Shown: piece by piece, positions 17,895-26,294 of the stretch | Numbering within the stretch: the first letter of the stretch is position 1 | Layout of the letters: each line of letters begins with the position of its first letter | NCBI RefSeq assembly: GCF_003345295.1 | Contig: NZ_CP031055.1 | Span: forward strand, 3,286,001-3,350,000 | Direction of reading: 5' to 3' | Length of the DNA stretch: 64,000 nt | Origin: Vibrio splendidus | GTDB lineage: Bacteria > Pseudomonadota > Gammaproteobacteria > Enterobacterales > Vibrionaceae | The notes under the pieces: generated by a model | The model's input: the letters and a program-made list of their open reading frames with translations, nothing else | What the model was told of the DNA's origin: nothing | Database searches by the model: none | Made by a program: the position numbers and the translations under genes

Positions 17895-18464
17895 CTACTT
17901 GAGCGTCGCTCGATGTAAATACACGGTGACTGGACTAGTAGATGCAATAAGCTTGCCGCTTCTATGTGCTTGAATTGCAATGGTGTGAGTACCTCGATCG
18001 ATACCTTTCAGTTCCCAATTCGGTTGGGTTTGTGGGGCGCCATAGCGACGACCATCGAGCATCAATTGCAACTGTTCTCCAATACCAAGCTTGCGGCTAA
18101 GTTCTATTTGAATAGGGATTAAGCCGCGGTTGCTACGGATGGTTTGGTCATGAACGGGAGTCAGCATGATGAGGGCTAGTTGAGCTGGCGCCTCACGTTT
18201 CGTGCTTTCTGTTTTTTCCTGAGCCTGAGCTGGCATTGCCGTTTTATTTGTAGATGAAGCAGCAGCGTCAACGGGAGTCGAGGCTTCAAATTTAGGTGCG
18301 GGTGCTGACGCTTGCACATCCGGTAGGCGAAGAGATTTGGCATCTTTAGCGCTAGGGTTATCACTAAAGTGGAGAACACCATCCTCATCCACCCAGGTAT
18401 ACACCGTTTGAGCAGAGCACGAGATCGCGACTGTTAACCCGATCAGGAACAGTATATTTTTCAT
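17895..18464 (-). CDS. DUF4124 domain periplasmic protein
   Basis: A 189-residue protein with a signal peptide (residues 1-18, cut near SCSAQ). The DUF4124 domain at about 20-50 (VYTWVDEDGVLHFSDNP) is recognisable. A low-complexity Ala/Pro/Thr linker (~50-100) follows, then a C-terminal beta-rich region (LALIMLTPVHDQTIRSN to the end) that resembles an Ig-like fold. Its function is unknown. It lies between glnA and ntrB on the same strand, as in other vibrios to my knowledge, but it carries no feature of nitrogen sensing. Confidence 0.82.
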   Translation of the reverse strand: MKNILFLIGLTVAISCSAQTVYTWVDEDGVLHFSDNPSAKDAKSLRLPDVQASAPAPKFEASTPVDAAASSTNKTAMPAQAQEKTESTKREAPAQLALIMLTPVHDQTIRSNRGLIPIQIELSRKLGIGEQLQLMLDGRRYGAPQTQPNWELKGIDRGTHTIAIQAHRSGKLIASTSPVTVYLHRATLK

Positions 18465-18602
18465 ATCTTTAGCCTCTTTTCACCGCTAGGTGATTTCACG
18501 TTTGGCGTTGGTTTTGTTATTGATTTTATTGTATTTATAGCAGCAGCCTCTGAGGGCTTTTGTCTAAGGTATGGTACGAGGAAGCAGGGGGAGGGAGTAT
18601 AT

Positions 18603-18629
18603 AAAAAAGGCCCGCCTGCGAGGCGAGCC
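18603..18629 (-). terminator. Rho-independent terminator of glnA
   Basis: On the minus strand, GGCTCGCC, a TCGCA loop, GGCGGGCC and six T. It lies about 65 bp after the glnA stop and separates glnA from the DUF4124-ntrBC genes. Confidence 0.9.
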
Positions 18630-18690
18630 TAATATTTAGTCAGCGATTCTTACAAGGTTGCAGTAAGAAATGGCTTATCTCTACAGGAGA

Positions 18691-20100
18691 TTAAACTGAG
18701 TAGTACAGTTCAAACTCAAGTGGGTGTGTTGCCATGTTCACGCGTTGTACGTCGTCAGATTTCAGTGTGATGTAAGAATCAATGAAATCGTCAGAGAATA
18801 CGCCGCCAGCTGTTAGGAACTCACGATCGTCGTCTAGCGCTTTAAGTGCTACTTCTAGAGATTCAGCAACGGTTGGGATTTCAGCCGCTTCTTCTGCTGG
18901 AAGGTCGTATAGATCTTTATCCATAGCTTCGCCTGGGTGGATCTTGTTCTTGATACCGTCAAGGCCAGCCATCAGCATTGCTGAGTAACATAGGTATGGG
19001 TTCGCTGCTGGGTCACCAAAACGTAGCTCGATACGACGTGCTTTCGGGCTTGGTACTACTGGGATACGGATAGACGCAGAACGGTTACGTGCTGAATAAG
19101 CAAGCATTACCGGAGCTTCAAAACCAGGTACAAGACGCTTGTACGAGTTCGTTGATGGGTTAGCAAATGCGTTTATTGCACGAGCGTGTTTGATTACACC
19201 ACCGATGTAGTAAAGCGCCATTTCAGATAGGCCGCCGTACTTATCACCAGCAAACAGGTTAACGCCGTCTTTTGCTAGAGATTGGTGAACGTGCATACCA
19301 GAACCGTTGTCACCAACTAGTGGCTTAGGCATGAATGTCGCTGTTTTACCAAATGCGTGAGCAACGTTGTGCACAACGTACTTGTAGATTTGAGTCTCAT
19401 CCGCTTTTGTTGTTAGCGTGTTGAAGCGAGTTGCGATTTCGTTTTGACCCGCAGTTGCTACTTCGTGGTGGTGAGCTTCAACTACTAGGCCCATCTCTTC
19501 CATTACTAGACACATTGCTGAACGGATGTCTTGAGATGAATCTACAGGAGCTACTGGGAAGTAACCGCCTTTAACGCCAGGACGGTGACCTTTGTTACCG
19601 CCTTCGATGTCAGAACCTGTGTTCCAAGCTGCTTCTACATCATCAATCTTGAAGAAAGAACCAGACATGTCGTTTGAGAACTTAACGTCATCGAATAGGA
19701 AGAATTCTGGCTCTGGACCAACTAGAACTGTGTCTGCGATACCCGTAGAACGTAGGTATTCTTCAGAACGCTTAGCGATAGAGCGTGGGTCACGGTCGTA
19801 GCCTTGCATTGTTGCAGGCTCAAGGATGTCACAACGGATGTTTAGCGTTGCATCTTCTGTGAATGGGTCCAGTACAGCTGAAGCTGCGTCTGGCATCATT
19901 ACCATGTCAGATTCGTTAATGCCTTTCCAACCAGCTACTGAAGAGCCGTCAAACATTTTACCTTCTTCGAAGAAGTCTGCATCAACTTGGTGAGAAGGAA
20001 TAGAGATGTGCTGCTCTTTACCTTTTGTATCAGTAAAACGTAAGTCGATAAATTTAACTTCGTTCTCTTGGATCAGGGATAGTACATTTTCTACTGACAT
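18691..20100 (-). CDS. glnA: Glutamine synthetase, type I
   Basis: Makes glutamine from glutamate, ammonia and ATP; a dodecamer. The 469-residue protein shows the beta-grasp signature FDGSSVAGWKGI (~50-61), the ATP-binding region KPLVGDNGSGMHVHQS, the active-site loop NRSASIRIP and the adenylylation tyrosine Y398 in KDLYDLP (Tyr397 in standard numbering). It is therefore under GlnE control. Transcription has a sigma-54-like promoter at 20205-20219 with NtrC boxes about 100-150 bp upstream. The terminator just downstream limits read-through into ntrBC. Confidence 0.98.
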   Translation of the reverse strand: MSVENVLSLIQENEVKFIDLRFTDTKGKEQHISIPSHQVDADFFEEGKMFDGSSVAGWKGINESDMVMMPDAASAVLDPFTEDATLNIRCDILEPATMQGYDRDPRSIAKRSEEYLRSTGIADTVLVGPEPEFFLFDDVKFSNDMSGSFFKIDDVEAAWNTGSDIEGGNKGHRPGVKGGYFPVAPVDSSQDIRSAMCLVMEEMGLVVEAHHHEVATAGQNEIATRFNTLTTKADETQIYKYVVHNVAHAFGKTATFMPKPLVGDNGSGMHVHQSLAKDGVNLFAGDKYGGLSEMALYYIGGVIKHARAINAFANPSTNSYKRLVPGFEAPVMLAYSARNRSASIRIPVVPSPKARRIELRFGDPAANPYLCYSAMLMAGLDGIKNKIHPGEAMDKDLYDLPAEEAAEIPTVAESLEVALKALDDDREFLTAGGVFSDDFIDSYITLKSDDVQRVNMATHPLEFELYYSV

Positions 20101-20204
20101 CTTGGATAACCTCCAGTGTTATTAATTCGGTATTAGCTCGATTCGGTTGAAACTAGCATTGATTAATGTCTATAAGTGCATTAATCGATGCTGATTTATC
20201 TATA

Positions 20205-20219
20205 GCCAAAAACGTGCCA
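20205..20219 (-). promoter_or_regulatory. Sigma-54 promoter of glnA
   Basis: On the minus strand, TGGCACGTTTTTGGC matches TGGCACG-N4-TTGC with one mismatch at the -12 element (TGGC for TTGC). It would start transcription near 20193, giving a leader of about 93 nt. The spacing to the NtrC boxes upstream is right for enhancer activation. Confidence 0.75.
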
Positions 20220-20281
20220 AAAAAATTATTCCATTAATTTCAATGATTTACTTGTTTACTTGTTTCGTTAATTCTGGTTTT

Positions 20282-20348
20282 TGCACCAAAATGATCTCCT
20301 GATGCACCTTATTGGTGCAATTGTTTATCTGTGCACCAATATGAAACA
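20282..20348 (-). promoter_or_regulatory. NtrC enhancer sites of glnA
   Basis: The central site TGCACCTTATTGGTGCA (20303-20319) is a full palindrome of the NtrC type. Two flanking sites carry only one good half: TGCACCAAAATGATC at 20282 and TGCACCAATATGAAA at 20332. They lie about 90-150 bp upstream of the presumed glnA start point, like the glnAp2 enhancers. The remaining DNA to typA (20349-20664) holds no gene I can support. Confidence 0.82.
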
Positions 20349-20664
20349 TAAGCGAGCACCATTCAGCAATGAATTGCCTAAGTTGTCAATCCACTTTTGT
20401 TATTTTGCCGGAGATTTGGCTGCCCATCTTGCGGCGGATGCTTTTTTAGAATCCTACGAATTAGACTGTTAGATACTGTATTGAATCAAAGTTAAGCGGA
20501 TATGAATCGCTAATAAAGAAAAAAGCCTTGGTTGAGATCACATATTTCTGGGTTTTTGTCTAAAATCTGGTATATTATTGACCGTTTTTTAAATCAAGCT
20601 AGCGGTTATTATCCAAACTTTTGAGATAATTGACGGCTACCTTTTATGAGTGAATCGAGAATCC

Positions 20665-22497
20665 ATGTCTACTCCACAGATTGATAAGTTAAGAAATATC
20701 GCGATCATCGCGCACGTTGACCACGGTAAAACGACTTTGGTTGATAAACTACTACAACAGTCAGGCACTCTTGAGTCTCGTGGTGAAGCTGAAGAGCGTG
20801 TCATGGATTCGAATGACATCGAAAAAGAGCGTGGCATTACAATCCTTGCTAAGAACACAGCAATTGACTGGAATGACTACCGTATCAACATCGTAGATAC
20901 CCCTGGACACGCGGACTTCGGTGGTGAAGTTGAACGTATCATGTCTATGGTTGATTCAGTTCTTCTGATCGTTGATGCAGTTGATGGCCCAATGCCTCAA
21001 ACTCGTTTCGTAACGCAAAAAGCTTTCGCACACGGCCTTAAGCCAATCGTTGTTATCAACAAGATTGACCGTCCTGGTGCTCGTCCTGATTGGGTTATGG
21101 ACCAAGTATTTGACTTGTTCGACAACCTAGGGGCGACTGATGAGCAACTAGACTTTACTGTTGTTTACGCTTCAGCTCTAAACGGTTGGGCAACAATGGA
21201 AGAAGGCGAAGTTGGCACAGACATGGAACCATTGTTCCAAGCTGTTGTTGATACAGTAGAAGCACCTGCAGTTGACCTTGAAGGTCCACTACAAATGCAA
21301 ATTTCGCAACTTGATTACAGCTCTTACGTAGGTGTTATCGGTGTTGCTCGTGTTACTCGTGGTTCTGTTAAGCCAAACCAACAAGTAACTATCGTTAATG
21401 CTGAAGGCAAAAAACGTAACGGTAAAGTAGGTACTGTACTTGGTTACCTAGGTCTTGAGCGTCACGAAGTAGAACAAGCTAACGCTGGCGACATCATTGC
21501 AATCACAGGTCTTGGTGAACTGAAAATTTCAGACACTATCTGTGACGTAAACAATGTTGAAGCAATGGAACCACTGTCTGTTGATGAACCAACAGTAACA
21601 ATGACTTTCCAAGTAAACACTTCTCCGTTCGCGGGTAAAGAAGGTAAGTTTGTAACTTCACGTAACATCCTTGAGCGTCTTGAAAAAGAATTGGTTCATA
21701 ACGTTGCACTACGTGTTGAAGAAACTGAAAGTCCAGACCGTTTCCGCGTATCAGGCCGTGGTGAGCTTCACCTTTCTATCCTGATCGAAAACATGCGTCG
21801 TGAAGGTTTCGAGCTAGCAGTATCTCGTCCAGAAGTAATCATCAAAGAAGAAGATGGTCAGAAAATGGAACCGTTCGAAACGGTTACTATCGATGTAGTT
21901 GAAGAGCACCAAGGTGCGATCATGGAAAGCATCGGTCTACGTAAGGGTGAGCTAACAGATATGGCACCAGATGGTAAAGGCCGTGTTCGCATGGACTTCA
22001 TGATGCCTTCTCGTGGTCTTATCGGTTTCCAAACTGAATTCCTTACAATGACGTCTGGTTCTGGTCTTATTTACCACTCGTTCGATCACTACGGTCCTTA
22101 CAAAGGCGGTATCATTGGTCAGCGTAACAACGGTGTTCTAATTTCGAACGCAACGGGTAAAGCACTGACTTACGCATTGTTCTTCCTTCAAGCTCGTGGT
22201 CGTCTATTCACAGAGCACGCTGATGAAGTTTATGAAGGTCAAGTAATCGGTATTCACAACCGTTCAAACGACCTGACAGTAAACTGTCTGAAAGGTAAGC
22301 AACTAACGAACGTTCGTGCATCTGGTACTGATGAAGCACAAGTTCTTTCTCCACCGATCAAGCACACTCTAGAGCAAGCTCTTGAGTTTATCGATGAAGA
22401 TGAACTAGTAGAAGTAACGCCACTAAACGTACGTATCCGTAAGAAACTTCTTACTGAAAACGACCGTAAGCGTGCAGCACGTCCAGCTAAGGCTTAA
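20665..22497 (+). CDS. typA: Ribosome-associated GTPase TypA/BipA
   Basis: A translational GTPase of the EF-G class linked to 50S assembly and growth at low temperature. The 610-residue protein has G1 AHVDHGKTTL, G3 DTPGHADFGGE and G4 NKIDRPGA, an EF-Tu-like domain II, and the TypA-specific C-terminal domain (GRGELHLSILIENMRREG onward). An in-frame GTG at 20650 would add five residues; ATG 20665 (MSTPQIDKLRNIAI) is the family's normal start. It is divergent from glnA, as in E. coli. Confidence 0.97.
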   Translation: MSTPQIDKLRNIAIIAHVDHGKTTLVDKLLQQSGTLESRGEAEERVMDSNDIEKERGITILAKNTAIDWNDYRINIVDTPGHADFGGEVERIMSMVDSVLLIVDAVDGPMPQTRFVTQKAFAHGLKPIVVINKIDRPGARPDWVMDQVFDLFDNLGATDEQLDFTVVYASALNGWATMEEGEVGTDMEPLFQAVVDTVEAPAVDLEGPLQMQISQLDYSSYVGVIGVARVTRGSVKPNQQVTIVNAEGKKRNGKVGTVLGYLGLERHEVEQANAGDIIAITGLGELKISDTICDVNNVEAMEPLSVDEPTVTMTFQVNTSPFAGKEGKFVTSRNILERLEKELVHNVALRVEETESPDRFRVSGRGELHLSILIENMRREGFELAVSRPEVIIKEEDGQKMEPFETVTIDVVEEHQGAIMESIGLRKGELTDMAPDGKGRVRMDFMMPSRGLIGFQTEFLTMTSGSGLIYHSFDHYGPYKGGIIGQRNNGVLISNATGKALTYALFFLQARGRLFTEHADEVYEGQVIGIHNRSNDLTVNCLKGKQLTNVRASGTDEAQVLSPPIKHTLEQALEFIDEDELVEVTPLNVRIRKKLLTENDRKRAARPAKA

Positions 22498-22551
22498 TTG
22501 CCAGCTGACTAGCTTCTAGCTATCAAGCAATACGTTTTAGAATAAGTAAGA

Positions 22552-22589
22552 AAGCCCCGAGTAGCCTAGCTACACGGGGCTTTTGTTTT
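22552..22589 (+). terminator. Rho-independent terminator of typA
   Basis: AAGCCCCG (22552-22559) pairs with CGGGGCTT (22575-22582), with an inner GTAG/CTAC stem, followed by TTGTTTT. Confidence 0.88.
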
Positions 22590-22605
22590 ATGTGGTGTTG
22601 GAGTA

Positions 22606-22624
22606 GATACGGGTAAACGAGATG
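22606..22624 (+). repeat. 19-bp sequence shared with the spoT-recG array
   Basis: GATACGGGTAAACGAGATG at 22606-22624 occurs identically at 56858-56876 inside the tandem array between spoT and recG. It marks a dispersed repeat family. It lies just after the typA terminator and 26 bp before the 40-nt hairpin element. Confidence 0.7.
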
Positions 22625-22650
22625 AGAGATACAAAGAGCGTTCAAGTCTT

Positions 22651-22690
22651 CGTCATCCTCAAGAGGGAGGAACGACTGAGTTGGGGATCT
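22651..22690 (+). repeat. 40-nt hairpin repeat, copy A
   Basis: Begins CGTCATCCTCAAGAGGGAGG and ends TTGGGGATCT. ATCCTCAA pairs with TTGGGGAT (one G-T) around an 18-nt loop. The same 40-nt unit occurs at 54441-54480 (inverted) and 54523-54562, with compensating stem changes. This copy overlaps the first two bases of the CTA that encodes the stop of the minus-strand ATPase gene, so it forms the 3' end of that transcript. Confidence 0.8.
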
Positions 22691-23219
22691 AGCTTTTGAT
22701 ACCTAGTTGACTTTGAACAAATAGAGCCCGCTCTTCGACTGACATAAATGGCACCTCGACCACCTCATACCCAAGCTCTTGATAGACTCTGACCAACGCG
22801 TGGTGAATCTCTAATGCCTCTTCAAGCGGATAAGGCCTAACATCATCTTGTACGTAAATAGATGCCTCAGGGCGACAGAACAAGGCTTGTGAGTGGTAGC
22901 CTTGGCTAGCTTCTCGGTAGATTTTGTCAATCTCAAGGTTCGCCTGAGTTAAGTAACCGCAGATATCTGGAATGGCGCGATCGAGAAACGCAACTGGATG
23001 CTGGTTGGCCTGTTCCTTTTGCTCATTCATGACAGTGAGACACAGGCGAGCAAAGCCCGGTAGGTCTAACCAAGGTAAGATACCGTTCTCAAGTTGGCTC
23101 TGCTGTTCAATTAACTGTCGAGAAGATTCCGCGAAGGTTGGGTAACCCATGTCACCCAAGGCATTGATCAGTGTTGTCTTCCCGGCTCCGGGGCCGCCAG
23201 TAATAATGATAGGTTGCAT
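22689..23219 (-). CDS. Small P-loop ATPase (AAA_28-like)
   Basis: A 176-residue protein. Walker A is GGPGAGKTT at residues 8-16, near the N-terminus as in kinase-like NTPases. A segment VAFLDRAIPDICGYL near 75-90 could hold the Walker B aspartate and the catalytic Asp/Arg. The size and pattern fit the AAA_28 family of predicted ATPases/NTP kinases, whose substrates are mostly unknown. It is followed directly by the 40-nt hairpin repeat. The DUF2959 lipoprotein gene is 20 bp upstream on the same strand, so the two probably form an operon. Confidence 0.8.
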   Translation of the reverse strand: MQPIIITGGPGAGKTTLINALGDMGYPTFAESSRQLIEQQSQLENGILPWLDLPGFARLCLTVMNEQKEQANQHPVAFLDRAIPDICGYLTQANLEIDKIYREASQGYHSQALFCRPEASIYVQDDVRPYPLEEALEIHHALVRVYQELGYEVVEVPFMSVEERALFVQSQLGIKS

Positions 23220-23239
23220 CGTGTTCTTTATCTGTAGCG

Positions 23240-23881
23240 CTACTTCTGGTTCAGTTGAGCTAGGAACTTATCCGATTCTGCTATTGCAGCATTCATCTGT
23301 TCTATCGCGTAGGCGATGTCTTTTTCTAAGCTCATAAATTCGCCCTGCAACGAACCGACAGCACTCGCATTGAGGTTGTGTTTGAGATAAAGCGTATTGT
23401 CGCGAAGGGTGTTGAGTACCGGGTCCATTTTCTTCTCAGCGCGTTTCATTGCTGAAAGCATGGTCTTGTAAGACGATTGGGTTTCTCGCAGTTTTTGTTC
23501 ACTCGAACGGCGCAGTGAAGCACTGGTGTAGAGGTCTAACTCGCTCTGCCACTCTGCAAACAGCGCATCTGACACGTCTTCAATCGCAGCAATGCGATCA
23601 CTGACATTTTGTGCGGCTTTCTCGCTGTCTTGGTATTTATCGTTGATTTGGTTGTACATGTCTTCAAGGTCGCCGCCACTGAAGTTCGTCAGGCTACTCA
23701 AGGCTTCAAGTGCGCTAGTAAACTCTTCCTGAGCATCCTGCTGCGACTCTTTAGCGTCTTCCACTCTATCGACCATAATGTCACGCTTGTGGTAACCCAC
23801 TTGCTCCATGGCGGAGTAATAAGCGGACTGGCATCCAGTAAGAGTAAAAATAGAGAGGACTATAACTATTAAATAAGGCAT
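23240..23881 (-). CDS. DUF2959 family lipoprotein
   Basis: A 213-residue protein with a lipoprotein signal (hydrophobic residues 3-14, lipobox LTGC with C17). The rest is almost wholly alpha-helical and rich in Glu, Gln, Ala and Ser, consistent with the coiled-coil DUF2959 family of unknown function. It is exported and probably membrane-anchored. It is divergent from yihY with about 40 bp between the start codons, so the two promoters overlap. The downstream partner is the P-loop ATPase. Confidence 0.8.
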   Translation of the reverse strand: MPYLIVIVLSIFTLTGCQSAYYSAMEQVGYHKRDIMVDRVEDAKESQQDAQEEFTSALEALSSLTNFSGGDLEDMYNQINDKYQDSEKAAQNVSDRIAAIEDVSDALFAEWQSELDLYTSASLRRSSEQKLRETQSSYKTMLSAMKRAEKKMDPVLNTLRDNTLYLKHNLNASAVGSLQGEFMSLEKDIAYAIEQMNAAIAESDKFLAQLNQK

Positions 23882-23923
23882 CCTAGTTTCCTATAGTTAA
23901 ATAAAGGAATATTAATTAGGACT

Positions 23924-24865
23924 ATGAACGAGTTACCAGGGAGTTACAAGTTGAAGATAAAAAACGCAGTCACAGGAAGCATCCAGTTTTCCCGCTATCT
24001 TTTGGCGCGAATGACGCACGATAGGGTCAATGTGAATGCGGGTTACTTGGCGTACATTACTTTGCTCTCGATCGTACCGATGTTGACGGTTTTGCTCTCT
24101 ATCTTATCCTCGTTTTCAGTCTTTGCTGATGTTGGCCTAGTGATTCAAAACTTCGTTATTACCAACTTTGTTCCAGCATCTGGGGATGCGGTGCATGGTG
24201 CTCTACTAGAGTTCGTTGCCAATACCGGCAAGATGACGGCGGTGGGCAGTGTGTTCTTATTCATTGCGGCATTGATGCTGATCTCCAACATCGATAAGAA
24301 TCTTAACTACATCTGGCGAGTAACAGAAAAGCGTCGGGCCGTGTTGTCCTTTTCAATGTATTGGATGGTGCTAACGCTTGGACCTATTTTGATTGGGGCG
24401 AGCATTGCTGCAACGTCGTATGTGACATCATTGAACTTGTTACAAAACGAAGTCGTGTCGAGTGCCTTTAATACCGTGATTCGCAAGCTCCCTTTGATTA
24501 CCTCATTCTTTGCGTTTTTCGGTCTGTACCTGTTGGTTCCCAACAAAAAGATACACTTTTCTCATGCGGCAGCGGGCTCTCTGGTTGCGGCTCTGTTGTT
24601 CGAACTCAGTAAGAAAGGCTTTGCGGCTTACATTACTCAATTCCCCTCTTACCAGTTGATTTATGGCGCATTAGCGGCGATTCCCATTCTTTTTGTCTGG
24701 GTGTATTTGTGCTGGTTGATTGTGTTGGTGGGTGCCGAGGTGACGGCCGCGTTGGGCGAGCAGGAACAGTGGAGTGACTCGCAAGAAATGGTACACTCGT
24801 CGGATAAAGACAAAATCACAGAGCAAGGAAACAACAGTGATAGCACTGATCCAGAGAGTAAGTGA
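23924..24865 (+). CDS. yihY: YihY family inner-membrane protein (UPF0761)
   Basis: A 313-residue integral membrane protein of the YihY/BrkB family with about six membrane helices (first near 42-65, last near 250-275). The family was once called RNase BN in error and its function is unknown. The hydrophilic C-terminus (residues ~285-313) is Ser/Asp/Lys-rich. The gene overlaps dtd by 29 bp. The order yihY-dtd-yiiD is the same in E. coli. Confidence 0.92.
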   Translation: MNELPGSYKLKIKNAVTGSIQFSRYLLARMTHDRVNVNAGYLAYITLLSIVPMLTVLLSILSSFSVFADVGLVIQNFVITNFVPASGDAVHGALLEFVANTGKMTAVGSVFLFIAALMLISNIDKNLNYIWRVTEKRRAVLSFSMYWMVLTLGPILIGASIAATSYVTSLNLLQNEVVSSAFNTVIRKLPLITSFFAFFGLYLLVPNKKIHFSHAAAGSLVAALLFELSKKGFAAYITQFPSYQLIYGALAAIPILFVWVYLCWLIVLVGAEVTAALGEQEQWSDSQEMVHSSDKDKITEQGNNSDSTDPESK

Positions 24866-25271
24866 AGCTGCCGTCCGTGTTGATGGCGAAGTAGTGGGTG
24901 AGATTGAGCAAGGCTTATTGGTTCTGTTAGGCGTAGAAAAAGGTGATGACGAAGCCAAAGCCAAACGTTTGATGGAACGAGTGACCACTTATCGTGTCTT
25001 TGGAGATGAAGACGATAAAATGAATCTCAATGTAAAGCAGGTAGAAGGTAAGGTATTAGTGGTTTCTCAATTCACTCTGCCAGCTGATACTAAGAAAGGC
25101 ACACGAGCAGGATTTTCTCGCGGTGCTCACCCAGAAGATGCAGAGCGTCTTTACAACTATTTCTCTGACCAGTGTGAATCAGTGTTACCAACGGAACGTG
25201 GCCGATTTGCAGCCGACATGAAAGTGTCTTTGGTTAATGATGGCCCAGTAACATTCTGGCTGCAGGTTTAG
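24837..25271 (+). CDS. dtd: D-aminoacyl-tRNA deacylase
   Basis: Removes D-amino acids (and glycine from tRNA-Ala) mischarged onto tRNA. The 144-residue protein starts MIALIQRVSEAAV and carries the SQFTLPAD motif (~77-84) and the C-terminal NDGPVTFWLQ with the cross-subunit Gly-Pro active-site motif. A longer ORF from 24774 is set aside because AAGGA lies 7 bases before GTG 24837. The gene overlaps the end of yihY in another frame. Confidence 0.96.
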   Translation: MIALIQRVSEAAVRVDGEVVGEIEQGLLVLLGVEKGDDEAKAKRLMERVTTYRVFGDEDDKMNLNVKQVEGKVLVVSQFTLPADTKKGTRAGFSRGAHPEDAERLYNYFSDQCESVLPTERGRFAADMKVSLVNDGPVTFWLQV

Positions 25272-25287
25272 GCTTAAAGGAATAAGC

Positions 25288-26223
25288 ATGTTTAAACTCA
25301 TAACACCGACCACCGAAAATCAACTGAACAAGTATTACCATTTTCGCTGGCAGATGCTCCGTGAACCTTGGCGAATGCCGGTAGGTTCAGAGCGCGATGA
25401 ATACGATGCCATGAGTCACCATCGCATGATTGTCGATGGTCGAGGTCGCCCGATGGCGATTGGTCGTCTCTATATCACCCCAGATCTAGAGGGGCAGATT
25501 CGCTATATGGCGGTGAAGAAATCTCGCCAGAGTAAAGGCATGGGCTCACTTATCTTGGTTGCGCTAGAGTCACTGGCACGTCAAGAAGGGGCGAAGCGTT
25601 TGGTGTGTAATGCACGCGAAGATGCGATCTCATTCTATGAGAAGAATGAGTTTGAACGTCGTGGTGAAATTAACGATCAACGCGGCCCTGTGCGTCACCA
25701 ACAGATGGTGAAACCTCTTGACCCAATGGCTGATGTACTGCGCAAACCAGAATGGTGTAATGAGCTTCAGCAGCGTTGGGAAAATCAGATCCCGATCAGT
25801 GACAAAATGGGCATCAAGATTAACCAATACACGGGTTATCAGTTTGAGTGTAGCGCTCAGTTGAATCCCAACCTTAACCCTCATAACACCATGTTTGCTG
25901 GCTCAGCTTTTACCTTGGCGACTCTAACGGGTTGGGGAATGACTTGGCTACTGATGAAAGAACGTGGGCTGACCGGTGATATCGTACTGGCAGACAGTAA
26001 TATTCGTTATCGTCACCCAGTCGAGCAAAACCCAGTCGCGTCTACGTCATTGGATGGGATCAGTGGCGATTTAGATCGCCTCGCGTCTGGCAGAAAAGCT
26101 CGCATCATCATTCATGTGACCATTAACAGTGGCGATGTGGAAGCGGTTGAGTTTACGGGAACCTATATGCTGATCCCTGACTACAAAAAGCGATTATCAA
26201 CAGATTCCAACGTAAGCGGATAG
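25288..26223 (+). CDS. yiiD: GNAT acetyltransferase fused to a hot-dog thioesterase (YiiD type)
   Basis: A 311-residue two-domain protein. Residues ~1-145 form a GNAT domain with the acetyl-CoA motif RQSKGMG near 80. Residues ~155-305 form a hot-dog fold of the YiiD thioesterase type (NPHNTMFAGSAF near the active site). The YiiD/FabY family has been linked to initiation of fatty acid synthesis as an alternative to FabH, but I infer only family membership. The gene starts 16 bp after dtd. Its terminator overlaps the end of the convergent AsmA gene. Confidence 0.87.
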   Translation: MFKLITPTTENQLNKYYHFRWQMLREPWRMPVGSERDEYDAMSHHRMIVDGRGRPMAIGRLYITPDLEGQIRYMAVKKSRQSKGMGSLILVALESLARQEGAKRLVCNAREDAISFYEKNEFERRGEINDQRGPVRHQQMVKPLDPMADVLRKPEWCNELQQRWENQIPISDKMGIKINQYTGYQFECSAQLNPNLNPHNTMFAGSAFTLATLTGWGMTWLLMKERGLTGDIVLADSNIRYRHPVEQNPVASTSLDGISGDLDRLASGRKARIIIHVTINSGDVEAVEFTGTYMLIPDYKKRLSTDSNVSG

Positions 26224-26236
26224 CTGACACTGGCTA

Positions 26237-26260
26237 ACAGATACAGATACAGATACAGAT
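26237..26260 (+). repeat. Four perfect copies of ACAGAT
   Basis: A pure hexanucleotide tandem repeat, 13 bp after the yiiD stop and just before its terminator. It is non-coding. It shares the word CAGATACA with the complement of the 9-bp array at 62403. Confidence 0.8.
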
Positions 26261-26265
26261 AGAAG

Positions 26266-26294
26266 GCGCTACTCCTGTGGAGTGGCGCTTTTTT
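26266..26294 (+). terminator. Rho-independent terminator of yiiD, inside the AsmA gene end
   Basis: GCGCTACTCC (26266-26275), a TGT loop, GGAGTGGCGC, then six T. It works on the plus strand. Its bases also encode the last codons and stop of the minus-strand AsmA gene. Confidence 0.85.

Noticed and set aside
20281..20472. 63-codon open frame upstream of typA
   Set aside because: It overlies the NtrC boxes of glnA and shows no ribosome site or familiar sequence.
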